Positions 8,601 through 17,751 of a stretch of 64,000 bases of DNA are shown here, piece after piece. The position numbers and the translations under genes were made by a program. The stretch spans positions 248,001-312,000 of the forward strand of contig NZ_PYOG01000002.1 in the NCBI RefSeq assembly GCF_003026815.1. The letters are read 5' to 3'. This stretch comes from Photobacterium damselae (lineage in GTDB: Bacteria; Pseudomonadota; Gammaproteobacteria; Enterobacterales; Vibrionaceae). The notes beneath the pieces were generated by a model, which was not told the origin of the DNA, did not search any database, and worked only from the letters and a program-made list of their open reading frames with translations. Within the stretch, counting starts at the first letter, position 1, and every line of letters starts with the position of its first letter.

Positions 8601-8616
8601 GCTGAAACGATTCAGC
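8601..8616. promoter_or_regulatory. Cra operator, fruB promoter-proximal site
   Basis: GCTGAAACGATTCAGC, the best of the three sites. It overlaps where the -35 region would be for a TACAAT -10 hexamer at 8623-8628. That placement suits repression of fruBKA that is relieved by fructose 1-phosphate. Confidence 0.85.
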
Positions 8617-8706
8617 GTATTTTACAATGTTAGCCTCTAGCGCAATTAATTGTGAGTGAGATACTGAGGTTACAAGACAAAGTGCATGAAAATTATGGAG
8701 CACACT

Positions 8707-9825
8707 ATGTTGTCATTAACAAATAACGATATTGCATTAGAAAAAGCTGCGACTAATAAAACTGACGCGATTCGAGCCATCGCAGCTGACTTGACTGACG
8801 CTGGATTGGTTGAAGCCGGTTATGTTGAAGGTATGCTGGCTCGCGAAGCTCAAAACTCAACATTTTTAGGAAATGGTATTGCAATTCCACATGGGACAAC
8901 TGATACCAGAGAGCTTGTTAAGCAAACGGGCGTTAAAGTTCACCATTTTCCTCATGGGGTTGATTGGGGGGATGGTAAGACGGTCTACCTAGCGATCGGT
9001 ATTGCCGCTAAATCGGATGAGCATTTAGGTATTTTAAAACAACTAACCAAAGTGCTATCGGCTGATGGTGTTGAGCAGCAGCTTAAAGATTGCCAAAGTG
9101 CTGATGAAATTATTTCGATTCTTAATGGTGAGCAACAAACTGAAGTTGAATTTGATCCAAGCTTGATGAAGTTGAATTTCCCTGCGACTGACTTGGTGCA
9201 ACTAATTGCTGTAGCGGGTGGTTTAATTAAAAATCGACAGTTCGCATCTAATAAAAGTGTTGCAGATGCTATTGCTCATGGGGCGACATATTTAGGTCAA
9301 GGTTTATGGTTGGCTCGAACTTCGGTGGATGTATCTCGAACCGCTTTGGCTTGGGTGACTGTGCAAAATGAATTTGTAGAAGAGGGTAAGTCAGTTAAAG
9401 GTCTGCTTTTGGTTGCTGCGTGTAATCAGGCCCACGTTGCGAGCCTTAATTTATTGGCACATTTGATCAGCAAGCAGAAAATTGCAGAGTTATTAGCATC
9501 ATCAGAAGATAAGGTTCGGGTGCTTTTAACTGAGCCATTGATCGAGGGGGAATCTCAAGTCTTTACGATCCATAACCCTCACGGTCTACATGCTCGTCCA
9601 AGTGCAATGCTAGTGAATGTCGCTAAGCAGTTTAACTCTAATATCCATGTAGTAAATCTAGATGGTGAAGGGAAAGGGGTTAACGCAAAAAGCTTAATGA
9701 AAGTGATTACCTTAGGGGTGAAGTGTGGCCATCGTTTGGAATTTACAGCACAAGGTGATGATGCTGATAAAGCGTTGCAGGCGATTGGTAAGGCGATTGA
9801 AGATGGCTTAGGTGAGGGTAAATAA
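8707..9825 (+). CDS. fruB: Fructose PTS diphosphoryl transfer protein FruB (EIIA-M-FPr)
   Basis: Relays phosphate from enzyme I to the fructose permease. Of 372 residues, 1-145 are the EIIA(Fru) domain with the active His62 (GIAIPHGTTDTR). A middle linker domain follows, and the C-terminal 87 residues are an HPr-like domain with active His295 (NPHGLHARPS). The start at 8707 has the Shine-Dalgarno sequence GGAG at 8697-8700 and aligns with the E. coli FruB N-terminus; ATGs at 8686 and 8695 are less suitable. It is the first gene of fruB-fruK-fruA, and its stop codon abuts the fruK start (TAAATG). Cra sites lie upstream. Confidence 0.96.
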   Translation: MLSLTNNDIALEKAATNKTDAIRAIAADLTDAGLVEAGYVEGMLAREAQNSTFLGNGIAIPHGTTDTRELVKQTGVKVHHFPHGVDWGDGKTVYLAIGIAAKSDEHLGILKQLTKVLSADGVEQQLKDCQSADEIISILNGEQQTEVEFDPSLMKLNFPATDLVQLIAVAGGLIKNRQFASNKSVADAIAHGATYLGQGLWLARTSVDVSRTALAWVTVQNEFVEEGKSVKGLLLVAACNQAHVASLNLLAHLISKQKIAELLASSEDKVRVLLTEPLIEGESQVFTIHNPHGLHARPSAMLVNVAKQFNSNIHVVNLDGEGKGVNAKSLMKVITLGVKCGHRLEFTAQGDDADKALQAIGKAIEDGLGEGK

Positions 9826-10773
9826 ATGACAAATCAAATGAAAAAGGTTGTTGCTGTCACACTTAATCCTGCGCTGGATCTAACGGGTAGTTTAGCTTCA
9901 CTTCAAACCGGTTCAGTAAATCTGATTGATAGCTCGGATTTTCATCCTGCGGGTAAAGGGGTCAATGTCGCTAAGGTACTGTCTGATCTCGGTGCTCAAG
10001 TTACGGTTACAGGCTTGCTGGGTGAAGACAATCAAGAAGCGTTTAATCAACTTTTTAATGAACTTGGCGTTAATGAGCAGTTTGTGCGTGTTCCTGGTGC
10101 GACACGGATAAATGTTAAGTTAGTAGAAAATTCTGGACAGGTTACAGATTTAAACTTCCCTGGAATTTACGTTACCGATGCTGATATTGCACGATTTGAA
10201 CAGACTCTGTTTTTGTTGGCTGAAAGTCATGATGTGTTCGTAATCGCGGGAAGTTTACCAAAGGGTATTTCCCCTGAACTTTGTGCTAGTTGGGTTGAAA
10301 AATTAGGTCAATTAGGTAAGCAGGTCTTTTTTGATAGCAGTAAAGCAGCTCTCGCAGCCGGATTAGATGCTCAGCCTTGGTTGATTAAACCAAATGATGA
10401 AGAGTTAGGTGATTTCTTAGGCAAAGAGTTAACGACTCAAAAGCAAATTATTGAAGCTGCAGAGACGCTTGCTCAGAAAAAGATTAGCAATGTCGTGATC
10501 TCTCTTGGAGCAGAAGGTGTGTTGTGGTTAAACCAAGAGGGTTGGCTCGCTTCTAAGCCTCCTAAAATGCAGGTAGTCAGTACTGTTGGTGCGGGTGATA
10601 CCTTAGTAGCTGGTTTATGCTGGGGTCATATTAATGGTTGGAATAAAGAGACTTCACTTCGATTTGCAACGGCCTTATCAGCATTAGCTGTGAGCCAAGT
10701 TGGGGTTGGTGCAGAAGATCATGATGGTATTAAGCAAGTTGAACAACAAGTACAAATTACAACAGTTTGCTAA
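9826..10773 (+). CDS. fruK: 1-phosphofructokinase
   Basis: Phosphorylates fructose 1-phosphate to fructose 1,6-bisphosphate in the cytosol, which also removes the Cra inducer. The 315-residue protein has PfkB-family signatures: an N-terminal TLNPALDLT motif, the GGKGVN-like segment AGKGVNVAKVL, and near the C-terminus the anion-hole and catalytic motif VGAGDTLVAG. The length is normal. It starts directly at the fruB stop codon and is followed by fruA after 15 nt, so the three genes form one operon. Confidence 0.96.
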   Translation: MTNQMKKVVAVTLNPALDLTGSLASLQTGSVNLIDSSDFHPAGKGVNVAKVLSDLGAQVTVTGLLGEDNQEAFNQLFNELGVNEQFVRVPGATRINVKLVENSGQVTDLNFPGIYVTDADIARFEQTLFLLAESHDVFVIAGSLPKGISPELCASWVEKLGQLGKQVFFDSSKAALAAGLDAQPWLIKPNDEELGDFLGKELTTQKQIIEAAETLAQKKISNVVISLGAEGVLWLNQEGWLASKPPKMQVVSTVGAGDTLVAGLCWGHINGWNKETSLRFATALSALAVSQVGVGAEDHDGIKQVEQQVQITTVC

Positions 10774-10788
10774 GGTTGAGGGATGATT

Positions 10789-12522
10789 ATGAAAATAGCG
10801 ATTGTTACCGCCTGCCAAAGCGGAATTGCCAATAGTATTATTGCTGCAGGTTTACTTGATAAAGCAACGGCGGAATTGGGTTGGGAAGCGGCCATTGAAT
10901 GTCAGTCATCTGTTGTGGATGGCAAAACATTAACTGTCGATGAGATTAACCAAGCAGACTGTATTGTTGTTGCAACAAGTAAAACATTAGACTTACAACG
11001 TTTTGTTGGTAAAAAAGTTTATGTTGCTGATATTGCAGATTGTTTTGAAAATACGAAGACGTTTTTAGAGCAAGCTGTAGCCAAAGCACAAACTTTAGAC
11101 AAGGTTACTGCTCCAAGTATTGTGGAACAACCAACTTCAGGTACAAAACGTATTGTTGCCATTACTGCATGTCCAACGGGTGTGGCTCATACCTTTATGG
11201 CTGCTGAAGCGCTAGAAGAGGAAGGTCAGCGTCAAGGTTACGAGATTAAGGTTGAAACTCGTGGTTCGGTTGGTGCGAAAAATCAACTGACAGCAGATGA
11301 AATTGCAGCCGCTGATCTTGTGATTATTGCAGCTGATATTGAAGTGGATTTATCTCGTTTTGCTGGTAAAAAACTCTATAAAACCAGCACTGGAGCTGCA
11401 CTTAAGAAAACAAAAGAAGAGTTTGCTAAGGCTTTTGCAACAGCTACGACATATCAACAAGATGCAGCTAATTCAACAGCAGAAACCAAAGAAGAGAAAA
11501 CAGGTGCTTATAAACACTTAATGACGGGTGTTTCTCACATGCTTCCTCTTGTTGTTGCTGGTGGTCTTTCCATTGCACTATCGTTTGTTTTTGGTATTGA
11601 AGCCTTTAAGCAAGAAGGTACGTTAGCTGCAGCTCTAATGACTATTGGTGGTGGCTCTGCATTTGCGCTTATGGTGCCAGTGCTTGCGGGCTTTATTGCA
11701 TTTTCTATTGCTGATCGTCCGGGTTTAGCACCTGGTTTAATTGGTGGTATGTTGGCGAGTTCAACAGGGGCTGGTTTCCTTGGTGGTATTGTTGCCGGTT
11801 TCCTTGCTGGTTACAGTGCAAAATTCCTCGCTAATAATGTTAAGCTGCCTCAATCAATGGAAGCGCTTAAGCCGATTTTAATCATTCCATTGGTATCCAG
11901 TTTATTTACTGGCTTGGTGATGATTTATGTTGTTGGTGGTCCAGTTTCTGCTGCAATGACAGGATTAACTGAGTTCCTTAACAACATGGGATCAGCCAAC
12001 GCAGTTCTGCTTGGTATTATTCTTGGCTGTATGATGTGTTTTGACCTTGGTGGTCCGGTAAACAAAGCCGCTTATACTTTTGGTGTGGGTCTGCTAGCCT
12101 CTCAAACTTATGCGCCAATGGCAGCAGTAATGGCCGCGGGTATGGTACCAGCTATGGGTATGGGTTTAGCAACATTCCTTGCAAAACGTAAGTTTAACCA
12201 GAACGAGCAAGAAGCGGGTAAAGCCTCATTTGTTCTTGGATTATGCTTTATCTCTGAAGGTGCAATTCCATTTGCAGCTAAAGATCCGATGCGCGTAATT
12301 CCTTGTTGTATGGCTGGTGGTGCATTAACTGGTGCGTTATCCATGTTATTTGGTGCAAAATTGATGGCTCCACATGGTGGCTTGTTTGTGCTACTTATCC
12401 CGAATGCGATTACACCTGTGCTTGGTTATTTGATTGCGATTGCTGCTGGTACAATCTTAACTGGTATCGCTTATGCCTTCGTTAAGAAAACCGATCAAGA
12501 GTTAGTATCAGCTAAAGCATAA
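10789..12522 (+). CDS. fruA: PTS fructose transporter subunit EIIB'BC (FruA)
   Basis: Imports fructose with phosphorylation to fructose 1-phosphate. The 577-residue protein has an N-terminal duplicated EIIB' domain (1-90), the catalytic EIIB domain (about 120-215) with active Cys128 in TACPTGVAHTF, and a C-terminal multi-helix EIIC domain (about 235-570). The start at 10789 is preferred over ATG 10783 because GAGGG at 10778-10782 is then 6 nt away. The EIIB' domain also has a cysteine (Cys9, TACQSGIA) at the place of the active residue, whereas E. coli FruA lacks it as far as I recall. A terminator follows at 12550. Confidence 0.96.
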   Translation: MKIAIVTACQSGIANSIIAAGLLDKATAELGWEAAIECQSSVVDGKTLTVDEINQADCIVVATSKTLDLQRFVGKKVYVADIADCFENTKTFLEQAVAKAQTLDKVTAPSIVEQPTSGTKRIVAITACPTGVAHTFMAAEALEEEGQRQGYEIKVETRGSVGAKNQLTADEIAAADLVIIAADIEVDLSRFAGKKLYKTSTGAALKKTKEEFAKAFATATTYQQDAANSTAETKEEKTGAYKHLMTGVSHMLPLVVAGGLSIALSFVFGIEAFKQEGTLAAALMTIGGGSAFALMVPVLAGFIAFSIADRPGLAPGLIGGMLASSTGAGFLGGIVAGFLAGYSAKFLANNVKLPQSMEALKPILIIPLVSSLFTGLVMIYVVGGPVSAAMTGLTEFLNNMGSANAVLLGIILGCMMCFDLGGPVNKAAYTFGVGLLASQTYAPMAAVMAAGMVPAMGMGLATFLAKRKFNQNEQEAGKASFVLGLCFISEGAIPFAAKDPMRVIPCCMAGGALTGALSMLFGAKLMAPHGGLFVLLIPNAITPVLGYLIAIAAGTILTGIAYAFVKKTDQELVSAKA

Positions 12523-12549
12523 CCGACTGGTAACTACTCGTATTAACTG

Positions 12550-12581
12550 AAAACCTCTGGGAGCGATCTCAGAGGTTTTTG
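12550..12581 (+). terminator. Rho-independent terminator of fruBKA
   Basis: aaaacctctg / cagaggtttt (12550-12559 and 12570-12579) with a 10-nt loop. It lies 27 bases after the fruA stop. Confidence 0.85.
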
Positions 12582-12748
12582 CAAATTGCATCTATATAAA
12601 AATGCTAATTGTTATAGTGTGTTGATATCTAATAATTAATTGTTGGCTGAATATTTGCTTAGTTATGACTGTATACTCAAACTATTCATCCTGAAATTAA
12701 TTATTCGATGTTATTTGAGTATCATGATACTTAGGAAGGGGATCATAT

Positions 12749-12859
12749 ATGCTCACGTTCATTGTATTTTTGATACCGAAGCATGCGGGTTATGATGTAG
12801 CGCATTATGATGGCTCTTGGATTGATTGGTCTAATCATAATCTACCCATAGAGAAGTAG
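12749..12859 (+). pseudogene. Rhodanese (3-mercaptopyruvate sulfurtransferase-like) C-terminal remnant
   Basis: A 36-codon open frame with a strong Shine-Dalgarno sequence (GGAAGGGG at 12734-12741) 7 nt before its ATG. Its last 24 residues (AGYDVAHYDGSW, IDWSNHNLPIEK) match the extreme C-terminus of SseA-type sulfurtransferases, which end in YDGSWxEW...LPVE. The catalytic cysteine loop and the rest of both rhodanese domains are missing, and no other fragments were recognised upstream. The likely reading is gene debris that still has a translation signal. It ends 7 bp before the hybrid kinase, so it could now act as a short leader cistron; that is speculation. Confidence 0.45.
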
Positions 12860-12866
12860 TAAGATT

Positions 12867-14783
12867 ATGGCTAAATGGAACTTAGGTATAAAAGTTATTA
12901 TTCATGAGAATAAGCAAAAAGAAAGGGAATTTCGTTCTATAAGACTCTTTTGGAAGATGTTTTTATCACTGTTATTTATATTAACAATTTCCACAATAGC
13001 GACAATGTCTACAGCACACTATTTCAATACTGAGAAGATTAAAAAATATACCGACCATTTAATGAATGCTTCCGCTCCTCTTATTGTAGACTCTATTCTT
13101 TATTCAAATACTGATTCTTCGATTGAACTGAATAGAATGTTAAGTAATTATCCAGAATATTTGCTTGTCTATTTTTATGATTCTAACAATAAAATCATCC
13201 ATGCTTACCACAGTATGTCATTAACACCTAAAGACCATGCAGCAATAAGAACTGATGTATTAAAAGGGAATTATGCGTTTCATTCGGCAGTTTTGTATGA
13301 CGGAAAACCGATAATAAAATATTCAGTTTTATATGATATGTCTCTGTTTTTTGATGGCGTTTTTTTCCAAGTTTTGCTTCTTATTACCCCATTCTTGCTA
13401 TGCTTGTTCATGATTATGTTGTATCTCAAGAAAAGAATTATAGAGCCTATAAATTCAATCATTGAGCATCTTCCCCATATGGGCTCAAATGTAATAGATA
13501 TTAGAGAGTGTAAAGATGCAGAAGAAGAAGTTTATTTACTTGCTAATGAAATAAAAAAAGCAGATTCATGTATTTATCATAATGATAGAAAATTACGAGA
13601 AGTAAATAGAGCATTAATCAATAAAACCCATGAGTTGAATAAAGCAATAAAAGTAAAATCTGAATTTATGGCAAATATGAGTCATGAAATCAGAACCCCG
13701 ATGAATGGGGTGGTTGGTTTTACTCAATGTCTAGAAGAGATGGAACTTGATAATGAATCAAAAAAATATGTCAAATACATTAAAGATTCAGCATCTGGTT
13801 TATTATCCATCATTAACGAAATTCTAGATTTTTCAAGATTAGAAAATGGTAATGTTGAAGTTAGCAATAACAAGTTTAACCTATCTGAATTTATTGATGA
13901 AATAGGCTCGGTGATCCTAATCCAAGCGAATAATAAAGAGTTAACCTTTGCCTGTCGTATTGATAAAGATCTTCACGAAACCTATATTGGCGATGAAGGA
14001 AAAATACGACAGATACTATTAAATTTACTCGGTAATGCGATTAAGTTTACCCATGAAGGCAGTATTGAACTCGCGGTTGAAAAAATACAGGACGATAATA
14101 GTCAGACAGATTGTTTACGTTTTCGGGTTATTGATACTGGAATTGGCATCAGCAGTGAAAAACAAAGCGCCATTTTTGAAGCTTATCAGCAGGCTGATGG
14201 CTCAATATCACGACAATTTGGTGGAACTGGTCTGGGCTTAGCCATCTCTAGCCGTCTATGTTTTTTACTCAATAGTGAGCTAAATGTCATTAGTAATGAA
14301 TCAGAAGGCTCTGAGTTTTACTTCGATCTTGTGCTTGAATCTACCACGAGTTCTTTGATGAAAACATCAATGTCAGAGAGTAATCATTTTGATCTCAGCA
14401 GTTACCAACATAAACATATTGTGGTTGCAGAAGACAGTAAGGTGAATCAGAAGCTTATTGAAACATTATTAAAAACAATGAAGGTAACTAATATTCATAT
14501 CGTAAATGATGGGGTTGAGGTCACCAGTTATATTGAAAAAAATGGGGCTGATTTAGTCTTAATGGATTGCCAAATGCCACGAATGGGAGGAATTGAAGCT
14601 ACTCAAGCCATAAGGAATATGTCTTCCATTGAACAACCGATAATCATTGCGTTAACCGCCAATGTATTACCTGAAGAAAAAGAAAACTGTTTTCGAGCTG
14701 GTATGAATGATTACCTTCCTAAACCCATTGTTAAACAAGCGTTATTCATAGCTCTACGAAACGCCCTTGCTTCATCACTATAG
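12867..14783 (+). CDS. Hybrid sensor histidine kinase with C-terminal receiver domain
   Basis: 638 residues. Two membrane segments (about 30-50 and 165-186) enclose a periplasmic sensor region of about 115 residues. A cytoplasmic linker leads to the HisKA dimerisation domain, with H273 in NMSHEIRTPMNG, and the HATPase domain (N box 386-391, G boxes DTGIGIS and GGTGLGLAI). A receiver domain follows (about 516-635) with acidic residues at 522-523, phospho-acceptor D567 (LMDCQMP) and K at LPKP. There is no HPt domain, so a separate phosphotransfer protein is needed. No response regulator is adjacent. The sensor domain is not recognised and the ligand is unknown. The gene is more AT-rich than its neighbours. 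Confidence 0.9.
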   Translation: MAKWNLGIKVIIHENKQKEREFRSIRLFWKMFLSLLFILTISTIATMSTAHYFNTEKIKKYTDHLMNASAPLIVDSILYSNTDSSIELNRMLSNYPEYLLVYFYDSNNKIIHAYHSMSLTPKDHAAIRTDVLKGNYAFHSAVLYDGKPIIKYSVLYDMSLFFDGVFFQVLLLITPFLLCLFMIMLYLKKRIIEPINSIIEHLPHMGSNVIDIRECKDAEEEVYLLANEIKKADSCIYHNDRKLREVNRALINKTHELNKAIKVKSEFMANMSHEIRTPMNGVVGFTQCLEEMELDNESKKYVKYIKDSASGLLSIINEILDFSRLENGNVEVSNNKFNLSEFIDEIGSVILIQANNKELTFACRIDKDLHETYIGDEGKIRQILLNLLGNAIKFTHEGSIELAVEKIQDDNSQTDCLRFRVIDTGIGISSEKQSAIFEAYQQADGSISRQFGGTGLGLAISSRLCFLLNSELNVISNESEGSEFYFDLVLESTTSSLMKTSMSESNHFDLSSYQHKHIVVAEDSKVNQKLIETLLKTMKVTNIHIVNDGVEVTSYIEKNGADLVLMDCQMPRMGGIEATQAIRNMSSIEQPIIIALTANVLPEEKENCFRAGMNDYLPKPIVKQALFIALRNALASSL

Positions 14784-14965
14784 TAAAGCTTTTCTCTTGT
14801 TATTAGCCAAGTCAGAATCAAATGCTAATCAAAACTATTACAATAATCGTCAGAACTGATTGGCGAATCAGCCTAAAATCGGTAGAATCAGATCTAACAA
14901 ATATCGGCTAGATTTGATAAGTTACGCATAAGCGCGTGATATCGCATTGAATAAAGTAGAGTAAG

Positions 14966-15481
14966 ATGGCAGTTTTAGAAATTTTAACCGAACCAAATCC
15001 AAAGTTACGTGTACAGGCAGAAGATGTTGTAGACGTAAAAGCAGAGCACATTCAGACACTTGTTGATGATATGCTTCAAACTATGTACGAAACTGGTAAT
15101 GGTATTGGTTTAGCTGCACCTCAAGTAGGTCGTAAAGAAGCGATCATTGTGATTGATCTGTCTGAAGAGCGTAATGAACCTCAAGTTTTCATCAACCCAA
15201 AAATTGTTCGTGGTGAAAATCCAGTAGTAGGTCAAGAAGGTTGTCTATCTGTACCTGATTACTATGCTGATGTTGAGCGTTTCGAAAAGATTGCGATTAC
15301 AGCGTTAGATCGTGATGGTAATGAGATCAATATGGAGCGTGATGATTTCTTAGCAATCGCACTTCAGCACGAAATTGATCACTTAAAAGGTATTCTATTT
15401 ATTGATTACCTATCACCTCTTAAGCGTCAAATGGCGATGAAGAAAGTGAAGAAATACCTACGCTCTCAAGGTATCAAATAA
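14966..15481 (+). CDS. def: Peptide deformylase
   Basis: Removes the formyl group from the N-terminal methionine of new proteins. The 171-residue protein has all three class signatures: GIGLAAPQ (motif 1), EGCLSVP (motif 2, metal-binding Cys) and QHEIDHL (motif 3, two metal-binding His and the catalytic Glu). It is the standard length. The classical def gene of gammaproteobacteria sits with fmt and rsmB; here it stands alone between a histidine kinase and a K+ channel, so it may be the second deformylase of the genome. That is inference from context. Confidence 0.95.
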   Translation: MAVLEILTEPNPKLRVQAEDVVDVKAEHIQTLVDDMLQTMYETGNGIGLAAPQVGRKEAIIVIDLSEERNEPQVFINPKIVRGENPVVGQEGCLSVPDYYADVERFEKIAITALDRDGNEINMERDDFLAIALQHEIDHLKGILFIDYLSPLKRQMAMKKVKKYLRSQGIK

Positions 15482-15505
15482 GATCGTTCTACATAAATAG
15501 ATTCT

Positions 15506-15538
15506 AAAAGGCTGCTATTGATGATAGTGGCCTTTTTT
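15506..15538 (+). terminator. Rho-independent terminator of def
   Basis: aaaaggctgctat / atagtggcctttt (15506-15518 and 15524-15536, with a 2-bp internal mismatch), then further Ts. The stop codon of the convergent channel gene lies inside the T tract. Confidence 0.8.
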
Positions 15539-16562
15539 ATGGCCAGCGAAAATCTCGGATTCGTTCATCTGCAATATAGTAAACGGTATCTTCAGGTCTA
15601 ATTTCTTGACTGAGTGCCGGATTAACAATAATGCCGTTGGAATTTTCAATCGCTATTAGTATGGCATCGTGTTCAATTTTAAGATGTGAAAATAACTCAG
15701 AGACTTGTGTTGTTTTTTTGTCGATGGGATATTTTACGGAATATTGAGTCATTCCTTCATGGGTACTTAATAATTCATGATGAAGCTTACTGGATCCAGG
15801 ATCAATGGCTGATTTTGCCAACATCTCAACATCGACAGAAGGAATGCATTCGGCATTAGGGCAGTGTAACTTCAATAGCGGTGTTAGGGAATCGTCATTA
15901 AAATAAACGAGAATATGAGCTTTAGGGTTGTAATTGGCACAGACTAGCGCAGCAGTGAAGGTTATATCATCTTCAGGGTTATCGATAATGATACAACTGG
16001 CTTGTTCAAGACTGGTTCTTCTCATCTCTTCAATATTTGTGTAGTGATTGATACGAACAAATTCAATTTCGCCAGGTAAAGGGTTTTCTATTTCCGAACG
16101 AGTACAAAGAACAATCGGACGGTAACCTTTCTCTTCATATTGAAGCATCTTAATTAAATGTAGAGTTCTTTTTTCATTCCAGCCTAAGATCAAAATATGA
16201 TTCTTCAATTTAACCTCTCGTCTTCCTAGTAATCCACTACGCCAGTAAAGAATTAAATTACTTGTTACTCTTCCTATTGTGAGTGCAAATAATCCTAATC
16301 CTCCGGGAATAATAAATAGCGCCACAATCCATTTACCAGTTGGTGTTGTTGGAGATAAATCGCCATAGCCAACGGTTGAAGCGGTAACAAATAGATAATA
16401 GATAAAATCAGTAATCGAATGAGTTAATGCTATCTCATTTGCAATAAATAGGAGTATCCAACTAGTAAGAATATAGCCGATAAGGGCAAATAGCAGATTA
16501 CGCCCTGTGAGTTGGGTAAAGTGTTTAACGGCCCAGCGTTGAAATAATATCCAGAGTGACAC
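15537..16562 (-). CDS. Potassium channel protein with RCK/TrkA-N regulatory domain
   Basis: 341 residues. Two membrane helices flank a pore loop with the K+ selectivity filter TVGYGD (residues 63-68). They are followed by a cytosolic Rossmann-like RCK domain beginning LKNHILILGWNEKRT and a C-terminal RCK_C-like part. The usual glycine-rich GxGxxG loop reads GWNEKR, so nucleotide binding may be altered. GTG at 16562 is chosen because GGAG lies 7 nt upstream; the frame stays open to a TTG at 16676 with no comparable signal. It is the last of four leftward genes, 141 bp after the S66 peptidase when this start is used. Confidence 0.85.
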   Translation of the reverse strand: MSLWILFQRWAVKHFTQLTGRNLLFALIGYILTSWILLFIANEIALTHSITDFIYYLFVTASTVGYGDLSPTTPTGKWIVALFIIPGGLGLFALTIGRVTSNLILYWRSGLLGRREVKLKNHILILGWNEKRTLHLIKMLQYEEKGYRPIVLCTRSEIENPLPGEIEFVRINHYTNIEEMRRTSLEQASCIIIDNPEDDITFTAALVCANYNPKAHILVYFNDDSLTPLLKLHCPNAECIPSVDVEMLAKSAIDPGSSKLHHELLSTHEGMTQYSVKYPIDKKTTQVSELFSHLKIEHDAILIAIENSNGIIVNPALSQEIRPEDTVYYIADERIRDFRWP

Positions 16563-16703
16563 AATATTTCTCCGTATTTTCAGGCTTATCTTACTTGTGA
16601 AGATCTTCTGAAAGTATAGGAGGAAATGGTAAGTTAGTGTATCAACAGTATTTGTTATTGAGAGCCGAGTCGCCAATTGGACTCGACTCTATTTGACGAT
16701 ACG

Positions 16704-17648
16704 TTATTGCGTTAAATTGCAATATTCTTCTTTACAAGATAGCTCAACACTGTGCCCTAAAATTACAGGGCGGTTATATTTTCCATGCCCAATAAAAGGG
16801 AAATAATAAACAGGTTTATTCAGCTGTTGTGCAAAACGTTCTAGCACAGTTTTATACATTAATCGTTCAGGATCGGTTGGATCGGCAGGGTAGTACTGAC
16901 CAAAAATAACTGCGTTGACATCGAACTGATTTAAAAACAAGATCTGTTGTAATAAACGATCGAGCTGACGGAAAGAGACGCCGACATCTTCGAGTAACAA
17001 GACTTTGTTTTTAAAATCGTAGCTGTATTTTGTACCAAATGTGGCAGCAACTAATGTGTGATTACCACCTACTAATGTGCCATTGACTTTTGCGGTTTTG
17101 GCAAGGTCATTAAGAGGAAGGACGTAATCATATTCCACGCCATTTTTAAGCAACTCGCTAATATTTGGCAGAGGTTCTTGATTAAAACTACCCATCTCTA
17201 AATTGGTTGCTGCAGTCACGCCATGAATAGAGGGCCAGCCTAATTCTTGGTTGACAAAATGATGTAAAGCAGTGACATCACTAAAACCGACAAGCACTTT
17301 AGGCTTAGCTGATTTTAATTCGTCTTTATGTTGTTCCAGATACGGTAGCAGATTAAGGGCACCACCACCTCCACGCACAAACCATAAAATATCGATGTTG
17401 TCATCGGTTAGAGCGCGAATAAGATCTTTGGCGCGTTTCTGGTCTGTATTAACGTAACCAAAATCAGAAATGACTTGATCCAAATATTGCAGCGATACGC
17501 TATAACCTTTTTGTTCAAGGTTTTGTTGTATTTGTGGCAGTTGAGAGTCATCAAATTGGGTTGAACTTGAGACCAATGCGACATTATTTATGTTCGATGC
17601 AAAAGCGGTAATAGGTACTAACATGGCAAATATCAGTGCTTTTAACAC
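16704..17648 (-). CDS. Exported S66-family serine peptidase (LD-carboxypeptidase/MccF family)
   Basis: 314 residues. A GTG start at 17648 has GAGG 5 nt upstream and gives a clean signal peptide (MLKALIFAMLVPITAFA). Catalytic elements of family S66 are visible: the nucleophile Ser in GFSDVTAL, the Glu in LLLEDVG and the His in FIGHGKYNRP. Cytosolic LdcA cleaves the terminal D-Ala of murein tetrapeptides during recycling. The signal peptide here implies a periplasmic substrate, so the exact role is open. The neighbour anmK, also a murein-recycling gene, supports a cell-wall link. The ATG at 17650 is out of frame. Confidence 0.82.
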   Translation of the reverse strand: MLKALIFAMLVPITAFASNINNVALVSSSTQFDDSQLPQIQQNLEQKGYSVSLQYLDQVISDFGYVNTDQKRAKDLIRALTDDNIDILWFVRGGGGALNLLPYLEQHKDELKSAKPKVLVGFSDVTALHHFVNQELGWPSIHGVTAATNLEMGSFNQEPLPNISELLKNGVEYDYVLPLNDLAKTAKVNGTLVGGNHTLVAATFGTKYSYDFKNKVLLLEDVGVSFRQLDRLLQQILFLNQFDVNAVIFGQYYPADPTDPERLMYKTVLERFAQQLNKPVYYFPFIGHGKYNRPVILGHSVELSCKEEYCNLTQ

Positions 17649-17751
17649 ATGTTCCTCTAAGATTTTGTTTGTATGCCCAAATACCATAATGTAATTTAGA
17701 CATAGCCGTTTCCGTGACTTTTCTGTAACTATAACAGGGTTTTGTTAGCGA

